64,000 nucleotides of DNA from Pseudovibrio japonicus (lineage in GTDB: Bacteria; Pseudomonadota; Alphaproteobacteria; Rhizobiales; Stappiaceae), in assembly GCF_014651595.1 (NCBI RefSeq), contig NZ_BMXE01000001.1, forward strand, positions 186,001 through 250,000, written 5' to 3'. The notes beneath the pieces are model-generated. The model was not told the origin of the DNA. It searched no databases and worked only from the letters and a program-made list of their open reading frames with translations. Shown here in pieces: positions 1 through 10,481 of this stretch; the stretch's first letter is position 1; each line of letters begins with the position of its first letter. A program made the translations under genes and the position numbers.

Positions 1-761
1 TCCATGGTGGTCAGAACGTCTTCCTGCGTCACAAAGCTCATTTCCACGTCGAGCTGGTAGAACTCGCCTGGCAGGCGATCAGCGCGTGGGTCTTCATCAC
101 GGAAGCACGGTGCGATCTGGAAGTATTTGTCGAAGCCGGACATCATCAACAGCTGCTTGAACTGCTGAGGTGCCTGCGGCAGCGCGTAGAATTTGCCCGG
201 ATGAATACGAGAAGGCACCAAGAAGTCACGTGCGCCTTCCGGAGAGGACGCAGTCAGGATTGGTGTTTGGAATTCGTTGAACTCAGCATCGTTCATGCGC
301 TTTCGCATGGAATTGATGATCTTGGTACGGGTCATCAAGTTTGCGTGCAGCGTGTCGCGGCGCAGGTCCAGGAAGCGGTATTTCAGACGAATGTCTTCCG
401 GGTATTCCAACTCACCGAATACTGGCAGAGGCAGTTCCTGGGAGTCGCCAAGAACTTCCATATCACGGATGAAGATCTCTACTTCACCGGTGCCGAGGTT
501 TTCGTTGATGGTTTCGTCAGAGCGTTTTTTGACTTCACCATCGATGCGAATGCACCATTCGGAGCGTACGGTTTCAGCCAGTTTGAAGGCTTGGGAGTCC
601 GGGTCAACAACACACTGGGTGATGCCGTAGTGGTCACGCAGGTCGATGAAGAGCAGGCCGCCGTGATCGCGTACACGGTGTACCCAGCCAGAAAGGCGAG
701 TGGTTTCACCTACATTGTTTGCCCGCAACTCTCCGCAGGTATGGCTTCGATAACGATGCAT
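1..761 (-). CDS. aspS: Aspartyl-tRNA synthetase (5' part; runs off the window)
   Basis: Class II aminoacyl-tRNA synthetase that charges tRNA-Asp in the cytoplasm. Only about the first 253 residues are present. The start is the ATG at 759-761, giving [13 protein letters not shown], the usual AspS beginning. The N-terminal OB-fold anticodon-binding domain (about residues 1-110) contains [11 protein letters not shown] and [11 protein letters not shown]. The catalytic domain follows with [12 protein letters not shown] and the class II motif 2 region [10 protein letters not shown]. It is divergent from rnd, so 762-1058 must hold promoters for both genes. The 3' end lies outside the window. Identification is secure. 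Confidence 0.97.
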   Translation of the reverse strand, partial: MHRYRSHTCGELRANNVGETTRLSGWVHRVRDHGGLLFIDLRDHYGITQCVVDPDSQAFKLAETVRSEWCIRIDGEVKKRSDETINENLGTGEVEIFIRDMEVLGDSQELPLPVFGELEYPEDIRLKYRFLDLRRDTLHANLMTRTKIINSMRKRMNDAEFNEFQTPILTASSPEGARDFLVPSRIHPGKFYALPQAPQQFKQLLMMSGFDKYFQIAPCFRDEDPRADRLPGEFYQLDVEMSFVTQEDVLTTM

Positions 762-1058
762 AGCGTCCTCAGTGGTAATCTAGTGAATCATAGAATTCAG
801 AAACTGGTTGACCCTTTCAAAAGGTCATCCGGCTGGAAAAGACATGTCAGCCTCTCAAAGTCAAGTAAGTCTGGAGCTTTGACCCTATTTCTTGAGCACA
901 TTTCCCGAGTTTCCTCTGCCTACGCGATTTTCGCAGGGCTCCAGCTGCGACCCTTTGGATCAAGAGGCGTAAAAATCGGCATATACAACTGCTTGATGAA
1001 AAAACGAGAAAGTTAGATAGGGACAAGGCGGTTCGCTTGCGCTATAGACTTTGTCACC

Positions 1059-2279
1059 ATGAAGATGATCACAACGACAGAAGAGCTTGCGCAAGCGTGT
1101 GCGAAGCTTACTCAATCAGATTTTGTAACAGTAGATACCGAGTTTTTGCGGGAGACGACCTTCTGGCCAAAACTCTGCGTCATTCAAATTGCCAATCCAG
1201 ATCACGCTGTATTGGTTGATGCGCTGGCTGAAGATCTGGATCTTGAACCTTTTTTTGCATTGATGCGCAATACGGACATCGTCAAGGTGTTCCATGCGGC
1301 GCGGCAGGACATTGAGATAATCTACCATCTGGGCGGCTTTGTGCCCTCACCGCTGTTCGACAGTCAGGTTGCGGCCATGGTTTGTGGCTTTGGGGATTCT
1401 GTTTCCTACGACCAGCTGGTTTCGAAAGTGACTGGTGAGCGGATTGACAAGTCCTCACGGTTTACAGATTGGTCCCGCCGTCCCTTGACGAACAAGCAGC
1501 TCACCTATGCACTTGCGGACGTAACACATTTGCGCGACGTTTACCTGTTCCTGAAAGAGCAGCTTGAACAGAAAGGTCGCAGCCACTGGGTTGAAGATGA
1601 GATGGCGACATTGTCCTCCATCGATACCTATCGCAGTGACCCGGACAAGGCATGGCAGCGCATGAAGCTGCGAGTTCGTAAGCCACGCGATCTGGCGGTT
1701 CTTAAGGAACTTGCGTACTGGCGCGAGAAAGAAGCGCAAAAGCGCGATATCCCTCGCAACCGCGTTATCAAGGACGATGCAATCTTTGAGGTTGCGACGC
1801 AAAAGCCGCAGACAAGCGAGGCGTTGGGCCATTTGCGCACGATTCCGCGTGGGTTTGAGCGTTCGCGTCATGCTGATGAAATTCTCAATGCGGTCAAACG
1901 GGCCATGGAAATTCCCGAGGATGATCTCCCGGCAATTCCAAAGGGTCGCGCGTCACCGGATGGTGCTTCTGCAGCAGTTGACCTGCTAAAGGTGCTCTTG
2001 AAGATGAAGAGTGAGAGCTTTGGCGTTGCACCAAAAGTTATTGCAACCGTTGATGATCTGGATAAGATTGCCTCTGATGACAATGCACAGGTGCAGGCTT
2101 TGTCCGGCTGGCGCAAGGAACTCTTTGGTGACGATGCACTCCGCTTGAAGAAGGGTGAAATCGGCCTTGCCTTTAATGGCCGGCAGGTCGTGGTTTGCGA
2201 ACAAGGCCAACCTGTTGAGCGGGTTGAGAACGGGTCTCGTCGGCGTGGTGGCAACAGAAACAACAAAGCAAAAGCTTAA
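1059..2279 (+). CDS. rnd: Ribonuclease D
   Basis: 3'-5' exoribonuclease of the DEDD-y family that trims the 3' ends of tRNA and other stable RNAs. The 406 residues are a normal family length. The DxE motif (D26, E28 in VTVDTEF), the second acidic motif around D84 (HAARQDIEII) and the Y-x3-D motif (Y150, D154 in YALADVTHLRD) are all visible. An HRDC-like region follows at about 200-285, and the C-terminus is basic. Two in-frame ATGs (1059 and 1065) are possible and no strong ribosome-binding site separates them. The aspS-rnd-ppx-ppk neighbourhood is typical of Rhizobiales. Confidence 0.95.
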   Translation: MKMITTTEELAQACAKLTQSDFVTVDTEFLRETTFWPKLCVIQIANPDHAVLVDALAEDLDLEPFFALMRNTDIVKVFHAARQDIEIIYHLGGFVPSPLFDSQVAAMVCGFGDSVSYDQLVSKVTGERIDKSSRFTDWSRRPLTNKQLTYALADVTHLRDVYLFLKEQLEQKGRSHWVEDEMATLSSIDTYRSDPDKAWQRMKLRVRKPRDLAVLKELAYWREKEAQKRDIPRNRVIKDDAIFEVATQKPQTSEALGHLRTIPRGFERSRHADEILNAVKRAMEIPEDDLPAIPKGRASPDGASAAVDLLKVLLKMKSESFGVAPKVIATVDDLDKIASDDNAQVQALSGWRKELFGDDALRLKKGEIGLAFNGRQVVVCEQGQPVERVENGSRRRGGNRNNKAKA

Positions 2280-2320
2280 TTGAGACTTTACATTCAAAAA
2301 TTAGCGTAAGACACTGATAA

Positions 2321-2360
2321 ATAAGAAAAGCTCCGGCAAAATTTGTCGGGGCTTTCTTAT
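2321..2360. terminator. Terminator between rnd and ppx
   Basis: A hairpin built from AAAGCTCCGGCA and TGTCGGGGCTTT, fully paired if two G-U pairs are allowed, is flanked by AT-rich sequence on both sides. It lies between the converging ends of rnd and ppx and could serve both. Confidence 0.7.
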
Positions 2361-2378
2361 AATTATCTCGGCATTTTG

Positions 2379-3902
2379 TTACAGCACTCTGACTTCCGCT
2401 TCTAGATCCATAACGCGCCCGAGTTGGTTTAGGCGTTTTGTCAAACGGTCCCCTTGCATGTCCGCAAGTTCAGCGGGAAGCGCAAGCACAAGCTTGCCGT
2501 TGACCAGTGAGAGCTTGCTCTTCAGCAGGACACCGTTCATCGATGCGCTGATCAGCGCTGCAACACGTAGCGTCGCGCCCAGAAGCCGCGCCAGTTTCAT
2601 GAGGCGTGGATTGCTCAGGCTGCGAATGGCAGGTGAGAGCGCCTCATCCATCAAGCCTTCGTACCGATAGAACACCGTCAGAGCGAGGTACGCCCTGCCC
2701 GCATGATCAATACCAACGAAGCCGCCGTTAGAGATGATGTTCAGCGATTGCTGTCCGCGATAGTCCGGGTGCGCGCGCCAACCAATATCAGTGAGCTGAC
2801 AGGCAGCCTCGCGCAAGCGGCGTTCGCCTTCGCTCTCATCCACCCCCGCAACACGCATGGCCTGCTCACTCCACTCAACCACCTCGGCGGAGTAGGAAGG
2901 ATCACGGGCACGCAAGACGCCCAGCTCATGAGCTGCCGCTATGAGCGGGTCCTGCTGCTTGCCTTCTTCATCAAGCTGATCGTAGAGGTAACCTTCACGC
3001 ACACCAAGTGCAGAAAAGACGACCTGATCTGCCTGACAGTGCAGCAATGTCTGACGCATCACTGTTGCGCCGTAGGGCAGCAATGCGCGGCGAGCCTTGG
3101 AGATAACCTGAATGCTCGGCTCATTGCTCACGTCATCGCGCATAAGCTGCTCGCAGAAATCAATCATGACTTCTGCAGGCACCGTGTAGTCATGCATAAC
3201 GTGCAGCGGGTAGCCTTGCTGGTACAGATGCAGGCGCCCCAGAGAGCGCCAGGTGCCGCCGATTGCGTAGAAGTTCCGATCCCGGGCTTTGCCGAGCCAG
3301 TCGGCTTTTTCCAGCTCTTCCCGCGCGATTTCATTGGCTAGCGCAAGGTCCCTATCGGAAGATTCCTGCAGGCGAATACCGCCAAGCGGGAACGTGCGGC
3401 CGTCGCCAATGCCATGTGCACTGATATCGACCAGCTCCAACGAGCCACCACCTAAATCGCCAACGAGGCCATCTGCTCTCCAGAAACCGGAAAACACGCC
3501 CATCGCGGAGAAGAAAGCTTCGTCACGGCCAGACAGAATCCGCACACTCTCACGGCAGATTTCTTCGACTCTTGTGATGAAATCTGCGCCGTTCTCGGCT
3601 TCGCGAACTGCAGCGGTTGCAAGGATATGGACTTTGATGACGCCTACATGATCACATACCCGCCTGAAACGCACCAATGCACGCAAGGCCGTGGCGACAT
3701 TTTCTTCACCCAGACGTCCCGTTGCGCCTACACCGCGTCCCAGTCCTGCCAGGATCTTTTCATTGAACAACGCTGTAGGGTTACGCGCCAGTCTTTCATA
3801 AATAACAAGACGGACAGAGTTGGAGCCAATATCAATGATTGCTATTGGTCCCGGCTCTGTAAATCGTCCTCGAGGCTCATCACTCGTCGAGATTTCTGTC
3901 AC
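2379..3902 (-). CDS. ppx: Exopolyphosphatase, Ppx/GppA family
   Basis: Hydrolyses terminal phosphates of polyphosphate (Ppx) or pppGpp (GppA); the sequence alone does not separate the two. The ASKHA-fold N-terminus shows [16 protein letters not shown], followed by [11 protein letters not shown] and the second phosphate loop [13 protein letters not shown]-terminal HD-like helical region follows, for a total of 507 residues. The start is uncertain. I prefer GTG 3902 ([10 protein letters not shown]), which overlaps ppk by 23 bases; a GTG at 3956 would add 18 residues and overlap further. The downstream position and overlap with ppk argue for co-transcription and a shared role in polyphosphate turnover. 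Confidence 0.93.
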   Translation of the reverse strand: MTEISTSDEPRGRFTEPGPIAIIDIGSNSVRLVIYERLARNPTALFNEKILAGLGRGVGATGRLGEENVATALRALVRFRRVCDHVGVIKVHILATAAVREAENGADFITRVEEICRESVRILSGRDEAFFSAMGVFSGFWRADGLVGDLGGGSLELVDISAHGIGDGRTFPLGGIRLQESSDRDLALANEIAREELEKADWLGKARDRNFYAIGGTWRSLGRLHLYQQGYPLHVMHDYTVPAEVMIDFCEQLMRDDVSNEPSIQVISKARRALLPYGATVMRQTLLHCQADQVVFSALGVREGYLYDQLDEEGKQQDPLIAAAHELGVLRARDPSYSAEVVEWSEQAMRVAGVDESEGERRLREAACQLTDIGWRAHPDYRGQQSLNIISNGGFVGIDHAGRAYLALTVFYRYEGLMDEALSPAIRSLSNPRLMKLARLLGATLRVAALISASMNGVLLKSKLSLVNGKLVLALPAELADMQGDRLTKRLNQLGRVMDLEAEVRVL

Positions 3903-6111
3903 TATTAGGCCGTTCTGCAAAAAGTTTAGGGCTGTCACCCTGTAGCGAGCTACCACGACCAGAAAGAGATGGGTTTGTCATAAAGAACATGTGTGCGTTG
4001 AACGGATCTTCGTCTGGTTCGGCAACAATGCGCTCATGACTACCGTCCGGAAGCAGACGCCAGCTTTGTTGATTATCTTCTAAATTTGCAACCATGATCT
4101 GATCAAGCACCTGCTTATGTACCGTCGGCGTTTTAAGAGGCACAAGGAGCTCAACCCGGCGATCAAGGTTACGCGGCATCATATCCGCAGACGAGATATA
4201 GACATGGGCTTCGTCCGAGGGCAACCCATGACCGTTACCAAAGCAGAAGATGCGGCTGTGCTCCAGAAATCTGCCCACAATTGATTTTGCACGGATATTG
4301 TCGGAAAGACCCGGCACGCCTGCGCGCAAGCAACAGATACCGCGTACGACCAGATCAATCTGCACCCCGGCCTGACTGGCGCGGTAGAGAGCATCGATGA
4401 CTCCTGGGTCAACCAACGAATTCATCTTCATCCAGATCTGGCCCGGACGGCCAGCCTTGGTGTGGGCGATCTCTTCTTCGGTATGCTGGATAATCCGCTT
4501 GCGCAGGCTCATTGGAGAAACGGCCAGTCGCTCCAGCTCGCCCGGCTCAGCGTAACCAGTGATATAATTGAACACCTTAGCCGCATCACGTGCCATGACT
4601 GGCTCTGCCGTGAAGTAAGACAGATCGGTGTAAATGCGCGCTGTAATTGGGTGATAGTTACCTGTGCCGAAGTGGCAGTAGGTCTTCAGACCACCCTGTT
4701 CGCGGCGCACCACCATAGATACTTTTGCGTGGGTTTTCAGCTCAAGGAATCCAAAGACCACCTGTACGCCAGCGCGCTCCAGATCCCGCGCCCAACGGAT
4801 GTTTGCTTCTTCATCAAACCGTGCTTTCAGCTCAACGAGAGCGGTAACAGATTTGCCAGCTTCCGCTGCTTCTACAAGGGCTCTTACAATCGGCGAGTTG
4901 TTGGATGTACGGTACAACGTTTGCTTGATAGCGACGACATCCGGGTCCTGAGCGGCTTGGCGGAGGAATTGGACGACGACGTCAAAGCTCTCATATGGGT
5001 GGTGGATCAGGATGTCTTTTTGTTGGATAGCTGCGAAACAATCCCCGCCGTGTTCGCGGATGCGTTCCGGATAGCGAGGGCTGTAAGGCGAGAACTTCAG
5101 GTCATCGCGTTTCACGTTCACGGCCTGAGATAAATCATTGAGCGCCAGCAGGCCATTGGCGAGGAAGGTTTCTTCTTCCGTGACTTCCAACTCATTGGCA
5201 ACAAAGGCACGCAGGCTCTCCGGTGTGCTCTCATCAATTTCCATACGGATCACAGATCCGCGACGGCGGCGCTTCAGTGCGGTTTCGAAAACGCGCACCA
5301 AATCTTCCGCTTCTTCCTCGATTTCCAGATCCGAGTCACGCAGAACGCGGAACGCGCCTTTGCCGCAGACCTGATAGCCGGGGAAGAGCTTACCGATAAA
5401 CAGCGAAATGATCGTTTCAATGGGAATAAAGCGCGTTGCCTTCGGCCCTGCATCGCGCGGTGTTGGCAGGACAACAAACCGGCCAATCTGGCTGGGCATG
5501 CGCAGCAATGCGGTCATACCAGCGCCGCCGTCGACCGGACGCAGGTCAAGGATCAGCGAGAACCCCAGATTGGGGATGAACGGGAATGGATGTGCCGGAT
5601 CAATGGCCAGCGGGGTCAGGACCGGGAAGATATGCTGCAGGAAGTATTCTTCCAACCAGTCAGTTTCCGCCTGACTCATATTCTGTGCTTCAACGATGAA
5701 GATGCCTTCATCCGCCAATTCAGAGCGCAGCTGGCGGAAGCGTGCCTGCTGTTCACTTTGCAGTTTTCCGACTTCAACCGAGATTTTTTCAAGCTGCTCA
5801 GACGGGGTCAGGCCATCATCTGACAGGGTTGTCACATCTGCCCGCTGCTGGCCGCGCAGACCGGCAACACGGACCATGAAAAATTCATCGAGGTTGTTGG
5901 CGGAGATGGACAGGAACCGGAGCCGTTCCAAGAGCGGATGGCTCGGGTTCATGGATTCTTCCAGAACACGGCGGTTGAACTGAAGCCATGAGATCTCACG
6001 GTTAATGAAGCGCTCCGGTTTTTGCATCAAGGCAAGCCCTGCATCCACCTCATAATCTGCGGTGTCTGTGGTCTCGTCTTCCAAAGCCTTCATTTCCGTA
6101 ATCTCATTCAT
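3880..6111 (-). CDS. ppk: Polyphosphate kinase 1
   Basis: Makes polyphosphate from ATP reversibly. The 743 residues include an acidic N-terminal extension of about 30 residues before the family start [19 protein letters not shown]. The autophosphorylated histidine is probably H461 in [11 protein letters not shown]. The second phospholipase-D-like element, HFGTGNYHP (H480 onward), follows. The C-terminal half carries the second PLD-like domain ([14 protein letters not shown]). The start ATG at 6111 is supported by GGAGG eight bases upstream. It sits upstream of and overlaps ppx, the gene that degrades its product. Confidence 0.97.
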   Translation of the reverse strand: MNEITEMKALEDETTDTADYEVDAGLALMQKPERFINREISWLQFNRRVLEESMNPSHPLLERLRFLSISANNLDEFFMVRVAGLRGQQRADVTTLSDDGLTPSEQLEKISVEVGKLQSEQQARFRQLRSELADEGIFIVEAQNMSQAETDWLEEYFLQHIFPVLTPLAIDPAHPFPFIPNLGFSLILDLRPVDGGAGMTALLRMPSQIGRFVVLPTPRDAGPKATRFIPIETIISLFIGKLFPGYQVCGKGAFRVLRDSDLEIEEEAEDLVRVFETALKRRRRGSVIRMEIDESTPESLRAFVANELEVTEEETFLANGLLALNDLSQAVNVKRDDLKFSPYSPRYPERIREHGGDCFAAIQQKDILIHHPYESFDVVVQFLRQAAQDPDVVAIKQTLYRTSNNSPIVRALVEAAEAGKSVTALVELKARFDEEANIRWARDLERAGVQVVFGFLELKTHAKVSMVVRREQGGLKTYCHFGTGNYHPITARIYTDLSYFTAEPVMARDAAKVFNYITGYAEPGELERLAVSPMSLRKRIIQHTEEEIAHTKAGRPGQIWMKMNSLVDPGVIDALYRASQAGVQIDLVVRGICCLRAGVPGLSDNIRAKSIVGRFLEHSRIFCFGNGHGLPSDEAHVYISSADMMPRNLDRRVELLVPLKTPTVHKQVLDQIMVANLEDNQQSWRLLPDGSHERIVAEPDEDPFNAHMFFMTNPSLSGRGSSLQGDSPKLFAERPNSDRNLDE

Positions 6112-6452
6112 TCCATGTACCTCCGCAGCCCGTGGACCGGGTTCGCCAGCATTCGGCGCACCTCGCTACAGATTATCTGGCGATTGCGCTGGCAAGTGTA
6201 TGATTCTGGTCATTTAGACCACACATTTTTAACGGGGAACTGCACGCCAGAAGCATGCTGCGCTCACCCATCAATCCTTCAGCTCTTTCTGCACGCATAT
6301 CTTCGCCCGGGAACCAATAATCGCCTCCCGAGGAGATGCTGTTTCTCGCGCATCTCTCCCAAAGATCGGAAATCAGTTTTCGAGGATACGACTATCTCCC
6401 ACGTATCCTTGTCCGAAAACCGACAGCCATTTCTGAGGGATACGCTTTTTAC
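6112..6452. other. Intergenic region between hdaA and ppk
   Basis: 341 bases without a convincing gene. It holds the ppk promoter area, including GGAGG before the ppk start, and the degenerate palindromic repeat at 6402-6444. A smaller hairpin, GGATACG/CGTATCC at 6384-6408, partly overlaps that repeat. No clear factor-independent terminator for hdaA is visible. Confidence 0.6.
6402..6444. repeat. Degenerate Rhizobiales-type palindromic repeat, copy 1
   Basis: Arms CGTATCC and GGATACG enclose a core with TTGTCCGAAAACCGAC and CCATTTCTGA. The layout (outer arms, GAAAACCG core, CACTT-like stretch) resembles the very common intergenic palindrome of Rhizobiales. A diverged second copy with the same ACCGACA core lies at 47836-47880. 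Confidence 0.6.
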
Positions 6453-7133
6453 TTATTCGCCCATGCTCTCCAGTATTTTGGAGGCCATCACGCGCGTAAT
6501 CTTGCGACCCTTCGCCAATGCGTGCCTATCCAACATGTCTACAGTGTTGCGCGCTGCATCCAGCGAGCGTTCAATTCGAATTACGAGATAATCTATCACA
6601 CTGGAGTCAACAGTTACCTGACGATCCGAGAAATGTTTAGTCATTACCATTTTCAGCAGCATATCGTCCGGCTCTTCTAGCTGGACTGGGGTAGATGCGC
6701 GAAAACGGGACGCCAAGTCCTTGGTTTTCAAGTCAAATGTATTTGGCCACTCGCGGGTGGTCATCAACATATTGCCACCTGTCAGACGCACAGCGTTGAA
6801 CAGGTGAAACAGCGAAGCCTCATCAAAACCAGCGTGTAGGTCTTCTACAGCGACTGGTCCGGCCTCTGCCAATGCTGTCAGGTCAAGATATTCCAACTCA
6901 TCGCCGCCCACGATTTGTGCGCCGCTCAATTCCTGCCAGGCGTTGACCAGATGTGTTTTGCCAGATCCAATCGGCCCCTGGAGCGTTACGATTGCCGACG
7001 GCCATTCAGGCCAGTTGGAAATCAAATTGAATGCAGCCTGATTTGACGTCGAAACCAGATAATCATCAACCCCCAAAGCCTCCTCGTGGGGCAAGACCAA
7101 AGGCAATTGTTGTGGCCCTGTCGATCCTGTCAT
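6453..7133 (-). CDS. hdaA: DnaA regulatory inactivator HdaA (DnaA-like AAA+ protein)
   Basis: 226 residues resembling the AAA+ domain of DnaA without the DNA-binding domain. In alphaproteobacteria HdaA works with the DNA clamp to stimulate ATP hydrolysis by DnaA and limit re-initiation. The N-terminus contains QLPLVLPHEE, a clamp-binding-like QLPLxL motif at residues 9-14. Walker A is GPIGSGKTH (53-61), and VAVEDLH is a Walker-B-like segment. The ATG overlaps the stop of the upstream permease gene by four bases (ATGA), so translation is probably coupled. Confidence 0.9.
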   Translation of the reverse strand: MTGSTGPQQLPLVLPHEEALGVDDYLVSTSNQAAFNLISNWPEWPSAIVTLQGPIGSGKTHLVNAWQELSGAQIVGGDELEYLDLTALAEAGPVAVEDLHAGFDEASLFHLFNAVRLTGGNMLMTTREWPNTFDLKTKDLASRFRASTPVQLEEPDDMLLKMVMTKHFSDRQVTVDSSVIDYLVIRIERSLDAARNTVDMLDRHALAKGRKITRVMASKILESMGE

Positions 7134-8221
7134 TCCAGTCCTTCCGTCTTATTGGTATTTTTGTAGTGACCTGCATATAGCGAGCTTGCAAGATATTGCT
7201 TTAGAGCAAATCTTGCTAGTACCCCAACCACTGCTGCGGCTGGAATTGCGATCAACATCCCCACAAATCCCAACAAAGAGCCAAAAGCAAACAGTGCAAA
7301 CATGAGCCAGACAGGGTGAAGACCGACACTTCCGCCTAAAAGTTTCGGCTGAAGGACATTTCCTTCAAGAAACTGACCAAGGACAAATACTGCCAGCACA
7401 GCCCCGATCATGAAAAAATCAGGCCAGAACTGCACAAGAGCGACACCAATCGACAGTCCGAAGCCGACAATTGCGCCCACATATGGAATGAAGCTGATCA
7501 GCCCTGCTGTCAGTCCGATCAGCAGGCCGAATTTTAGACCAATCAGCAACAGTCCAAGCGCGTAGAACGTGCCGAGGATAATGCACATGAGCACCTGCCC
7601 GCGCACGAAGCCTGCGACGACTGAGTCCATATCACTTACGAGCGTGCGGATGGTTTGTTGGTGGTCACGCGGGAGCCAGCTGTCGATGCGCTCGATCATG
7701 CTGTCCCAGTCCAGAAGCAGATAGAACGCAACAACGGGCGTTACGACTGCAAGGCCGATGATGGAGATCAGTGCTTGGCCGCCGCTCCAGATAGAAGAGA
7801 GCAGGCCACCTACAAAGTTCGCGGCCTGACCGACAAAGGCGCCCCAGTCAATTTGTTGGCCCTGCCCTGACAGATTGCTGATCCTGTCCAGCTGCGGCCC
7901 AAGCCCGTCGCGCAGGAGCGTTTCCAGATTTACTGCAAGTTCCGGCAGATACTCAAGAAATGCAATCAACTGCCTGCCCAGAATTGGCAGAAGGATCAGC
8001 AGTGCTGTCACGAAAACAACAAGGAATATGAGAAGGATGGTGACGGTTGCCCAGATACGGCCAAACCCGTGTTCCTCCAGATAATCTGCTATGGGATCAA
8101 GAAGATAGGCCAGCGCCATGCCGGCAACAAACGGCAGCAGGATATTCTGGAACACTGAGAGGAACAGAACGAAGGCTGCAAATGACAGCAACCAGAAAAG
8201 CACCTGCTTGTTCGTATTCAT
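7130..8221 (-). CDS. AI-2E family (PerM-like) membrane permease
   Basis: A 363-residue polytopic membrane protein. Hydrophobic segments lie near residues 7-50 and 60-85, with several more in the C-terminal half. The family mark is the central PVVAFYLLLDWD and the later GLISFIPYVGAIVGF. Members have been linked to autoinducer-2 export or to Na+/H+ exchange; the substrate here is unknown. I chose ATG 8221 because GGAGA precedes it; a TTG four codons upstream is an alternative. The gene overlaps hdaA by four bases, an order common in alphaproteobacteria. Confidence 0.9.
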   Translation of the reverse strand: MNTNKQVLFWLLSFAAFVLFLSVFQNILLPFVAGMALAYLLDPIADYLEEHGFGRIWATVTILLIFLVVFVTALLILLPILGRQLIAFLEYLPELAVNLETLLRDGLGPQLDRISNLSGQGQQIDWGAFVGQAANFVGGLLSSIWSGGQALISIIGLAVVTPVVAFYLLLDWDSMIERIDSWLPRDHQQTIRTLVSDMDSVVAGFVRGQVLMCIILGTFYALGLLLIGLKFGLLIGLTAGLISFIPYVGAIVGFGLSIGVALVQFWPDFFMIGAVLAVFVLGQFLEGNVLQPKLLGGSVGLHPVWLMFALFAFGSLLGFVGMLIAIPAAAVVGVLARFALKQYLASSLYAGHYKNTNKTEGLE

Positions 8222-8627
8222 GAATTTCTCCAAATGGAGGTGTGAGCGTCCCTGCTCTCCGATTGCTCGGTCCGGCAGATGCTCGCAGACACATTATAAT
8301 AAGATTAAATTGGTTGTAGTTTCGATCAAGTGATGGCGTCAAGTCGCAGCATCAGGCTTGCCAGAGTAGCTACTCTTTATTTTTGCCAGCTCATTTTGAG
8401 AGCATCTTACTGAGGCGCGAAAAACTTTCCCTCAAACGAAGAGATTTTCAGTCCATCGTTTATTTTGCAAATGCTTAGCTGGTTCTGCACAGATCTGCTG
8501 ATTTCTCGGAGGCTAGTGCTGTTTCCTTTTGGTTTCGGCCTTGCAATTCCCTGCAGTTTTGGTTTTATGCCGCCAAATTAAAGAGGCGGTCATGCCGCCA
8601 CACTCTTGATGATGCGGAGCAGTATCC
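8222..8627. other. Divergent control region, permease/purM
   Basis: 406 bases without a gene between divergent start codons. A hairpin, CCGCC-N10-GGCGG (about 8570-8590), lies in the purM leader and is not followed by a T-run, so it is not a terminator. No purine riboswitch core was recognised. Confidence 0.5.
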
Positions 8628-9713
8628 ATGAGCCAGGACCAGACCGGCCACAACGGCCTCACCTATTCACAAGCGGGCGTCGACATCGATGCTGGGAACG
8701 CACTGGTCAAGCGGATCAGCCCGTTGGTGAAAGCAACGCGTCGCCCGGGTGCTGACAGTGACATTGGTGGCTTCGGCGGCCTTTTTGATCTGAAAGGTGC
8801 CGGGTTTAAAGACCCTGTTCTTGTGGCCGCCAATGATGGCGTGGGCACCAAGCTGAAGATTGCGATCGATACCAACGTTCATAATGGCGTGGGGATTGAT
8901 CTTGTTGCCATGTGTGTGAACGATCTTGTGGTGCAAGGCGCTGAGCCGTTGTTCTTCCTTGATTATTTCGCGACAGGCGCGCTGGACGTGGACATGGCAA
9001 CGGACGTTGTGGCGGGGATTGCCGAGGGCTGCAAGATCTCTGGTGCGGCGTTGATCGGCGGTGAAACTGCTGAAATGCCGGGTATGTATGCGGCAGGTGA
9101 TTATGATCTGGCCGGGTTTGCGGTTGGTGCGGCTGAGCGTGGTACGCTGCTGCCTTCCAAAGATATTGGCGAAGGTGATGTTTTGCTGGGTCTTGCGTCT
9201 TCCGGCGTTCATTCCAACGGCTTCTCTCTGGTTCGCAAGATCGTTGAAGTGTCCGGCCTGACATGGGCTGATAAAGCGCCGTTTGACGCTGACAAAACAC
9301 TTGGCGAAGCGCTGATGGAGCCGACCCGTATTTATGTGAAGCCATTGCTTGCGGCGATTAAAGAGACCAATGGTATCAAGGCCTTGGCACACATCACCGG
9401 TGGTGGTCTTCCTGAAAATCTGCCGCGTGTTTTGCCTGAAGGCCTTGCGGCGCGGATCGATCTTTCTGCGATTGCGTCTCCAGCAGTGTTCGGCTGGTTG
9501 GCTAAAACTGGCGGCATTGCGCAGTTTGAGATGCTGCGGACCTTCAACTGCGGTGTTGGCATGGTGGTTGCTGTTGCGGCTGATAAAGCGGATGCGGTTC
9601 GCGAAGTGCTTGAGCGTGAAGGTGAAACTGTTGTAACACTTGGCACATTGGAAGCAGCACAGGACGAGGCTGAGCAGGTTGTGTTTGACGGCTCGCTGGG
9701 TTTTGCCAAATGA
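8628..9713 (+). CDS. purM: Phosphoribosylformylglycinamidine cyclo-ligase
   Basis: Fifth step of de novo purine synthesis: ATP-dependent closure of FGAM to aminoimidazole ribotide (AIR). The 361 residues are near the family norm. Clear family blocks are [13 protein letters not shown]-like ([10 protein letters not shown]), [63 protein letters not shown] and [16 protein letters not shown]. It is the first gene of a two-gene operon with purN, whose start overlaps its stop by four bases. Confidence 0.98.
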   Translation: MSQDQTGHNGLTYSQAGVDIDAGNALVKRISPLVKATRRPGADSDIGGFGGLFDLKGAGFKDPVLVAANDGVGTKLKIAIDTNVHNGVGIDLVAMCVNDLVVQGAEPLFFLDYFATGALDVDMATDVVAGIAEGCKISGAALIGGETAEMPGMYAAGDYDLAGFAVGAAERGTLLPSKDIGEGDVLLGLASSGVHSNGFSLVRKIVEVSGLTWADKAPFDADKTLGEALMEPTRIYVKPLLAAIKETNGIKALAHITGGGLPENLPRVLPEGLAARIDLSAIASPAVFGWLAKTGGIAQFEMLRTFNCGVGMVVAVAADKADAVREVLEREGETVVTLGTLEAAQDEAEQVVFDGSLGFAK

Positions 9714-10363
9714 GCATGCAGCCGAAAAAACGTGTTGGCGTTTTGATTTCAGGGCGCGGATCCAACATGGTCTCGCTCATCGAGGCCGCCAAAGCCGCTG
9801 ATTATCCAGCGGAAATCGTTGTGGTTGGCTCTAACCGGCCAGACGCAAAGGGGCTAGACCGCGCGTCTGACGAGGGTTTTGCGACTTTTGCACTGGATCA
9901 CAAGCTTTACGGCAAGGACCGGGAGGCTTTTGACCGCGATCTGCATGCCAAACTCTTAGAACACAATGTGGAGCTCCTTGTTCTTGCAGGGTTTATGCGC
10001 CTTTTGACGCCGTGGTTTGTTGACCAGTGGCAGGGCCGCGTGATCAACATCCACCCTGCTCTACTGCCAAGCTTTCCGGGGCTACATACGCATGAGCGGG
10101 CGCTTGAGGAAGGTGTTCGCATCCATGGCGCCACGGTGCACTTCCTGACCTCCGAAATGGATGTGGGTCCGATCATCGCACAAGGTGCTGTCCCCGTACT
10201 GGACGGGGATAACCCGGATGAGCTGGCGGCGCGAGTTCTGACGGTGGAGCATGAAATCTATCCCAAGGCCCTTGCGGCTGTTGCCAGCGGCAAAGCGACG
10301 ATTGACGGCTTCCGCGTGAAGGTTGAAGGTATGAAGCCTGAAGGGAAAAAGATTATTTCTTAA
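9710..10363 (+). CDS. purN: Phosphoribosylglycinamide formyltransferase
   Basis: Transfers formyl from 10-formyl-THF to GAR in purine synthesis. The 217 residues carry ISGRGSNM near the N-terminus (phosphate binding), the folate/catalytic block [16 protein letters not shown] with the conserved Asn and His, and [20 protein letters not shown] with the catalytic Asp. The ATGA overlap with purM implies coupled translation. A strong terminator follows at 10396-10432. Confidence 0.98.
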   Translation: MSMQPKKRVGVLISGRGSNMVSLIEAAKAADYPAEIVVVGSNRPDAKGLDRASDEGFATFALDHKLYGKDREAFDRDLHAKLLEHNVELLVLAGFMRLLTPWFVDQWQGRVINIHPALLPSFPGLHTHERALEEGVRIHGATVHFLTSEMDVGPIIAQGAVPVLDGDNPDELAARVLTVEHEIYPKALAAVASGKATIDGFRVKVEGMKPEGKKIIS

Positions 10364-10395
10364 TGAGATAAGGTGATTTCTTTAGAGATAAAATG

Positions 10396-10432
10396 AAGGC
10401 CGCAGACATCGTTTTCTGCGGCCTTTTCTGTT
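10396..10432 (+). terminator. Terminator of purMN
   Basis: A perfect 11-base stem AAGGCCGCAGA/TCTGCGGCCTT (10396-10406 with 10415-10425) and an 8-base loop are followed by TTCTGTTT. It lies 33 bases after the purN stop. Confidence 0.9.
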
Positions 10433-10481
10433 TGCGTTGAAATGTGCGTTGGTTTGCGCAATTTACGGTTTTTGGGCGTTC

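Noticed and set aside
1014-1048. rnd promoter from TTGATG/TAGATA or TATAGA
   Set aside because: Spacing (15 bases) or missing -35 makes both weak; not enough to call.
8570-8590. Hairpin in the purM leader as a purine riboswitch
   Set aside because: Only a short stem is visible; the conserved three-way junction of purine riboswitches is not seen.
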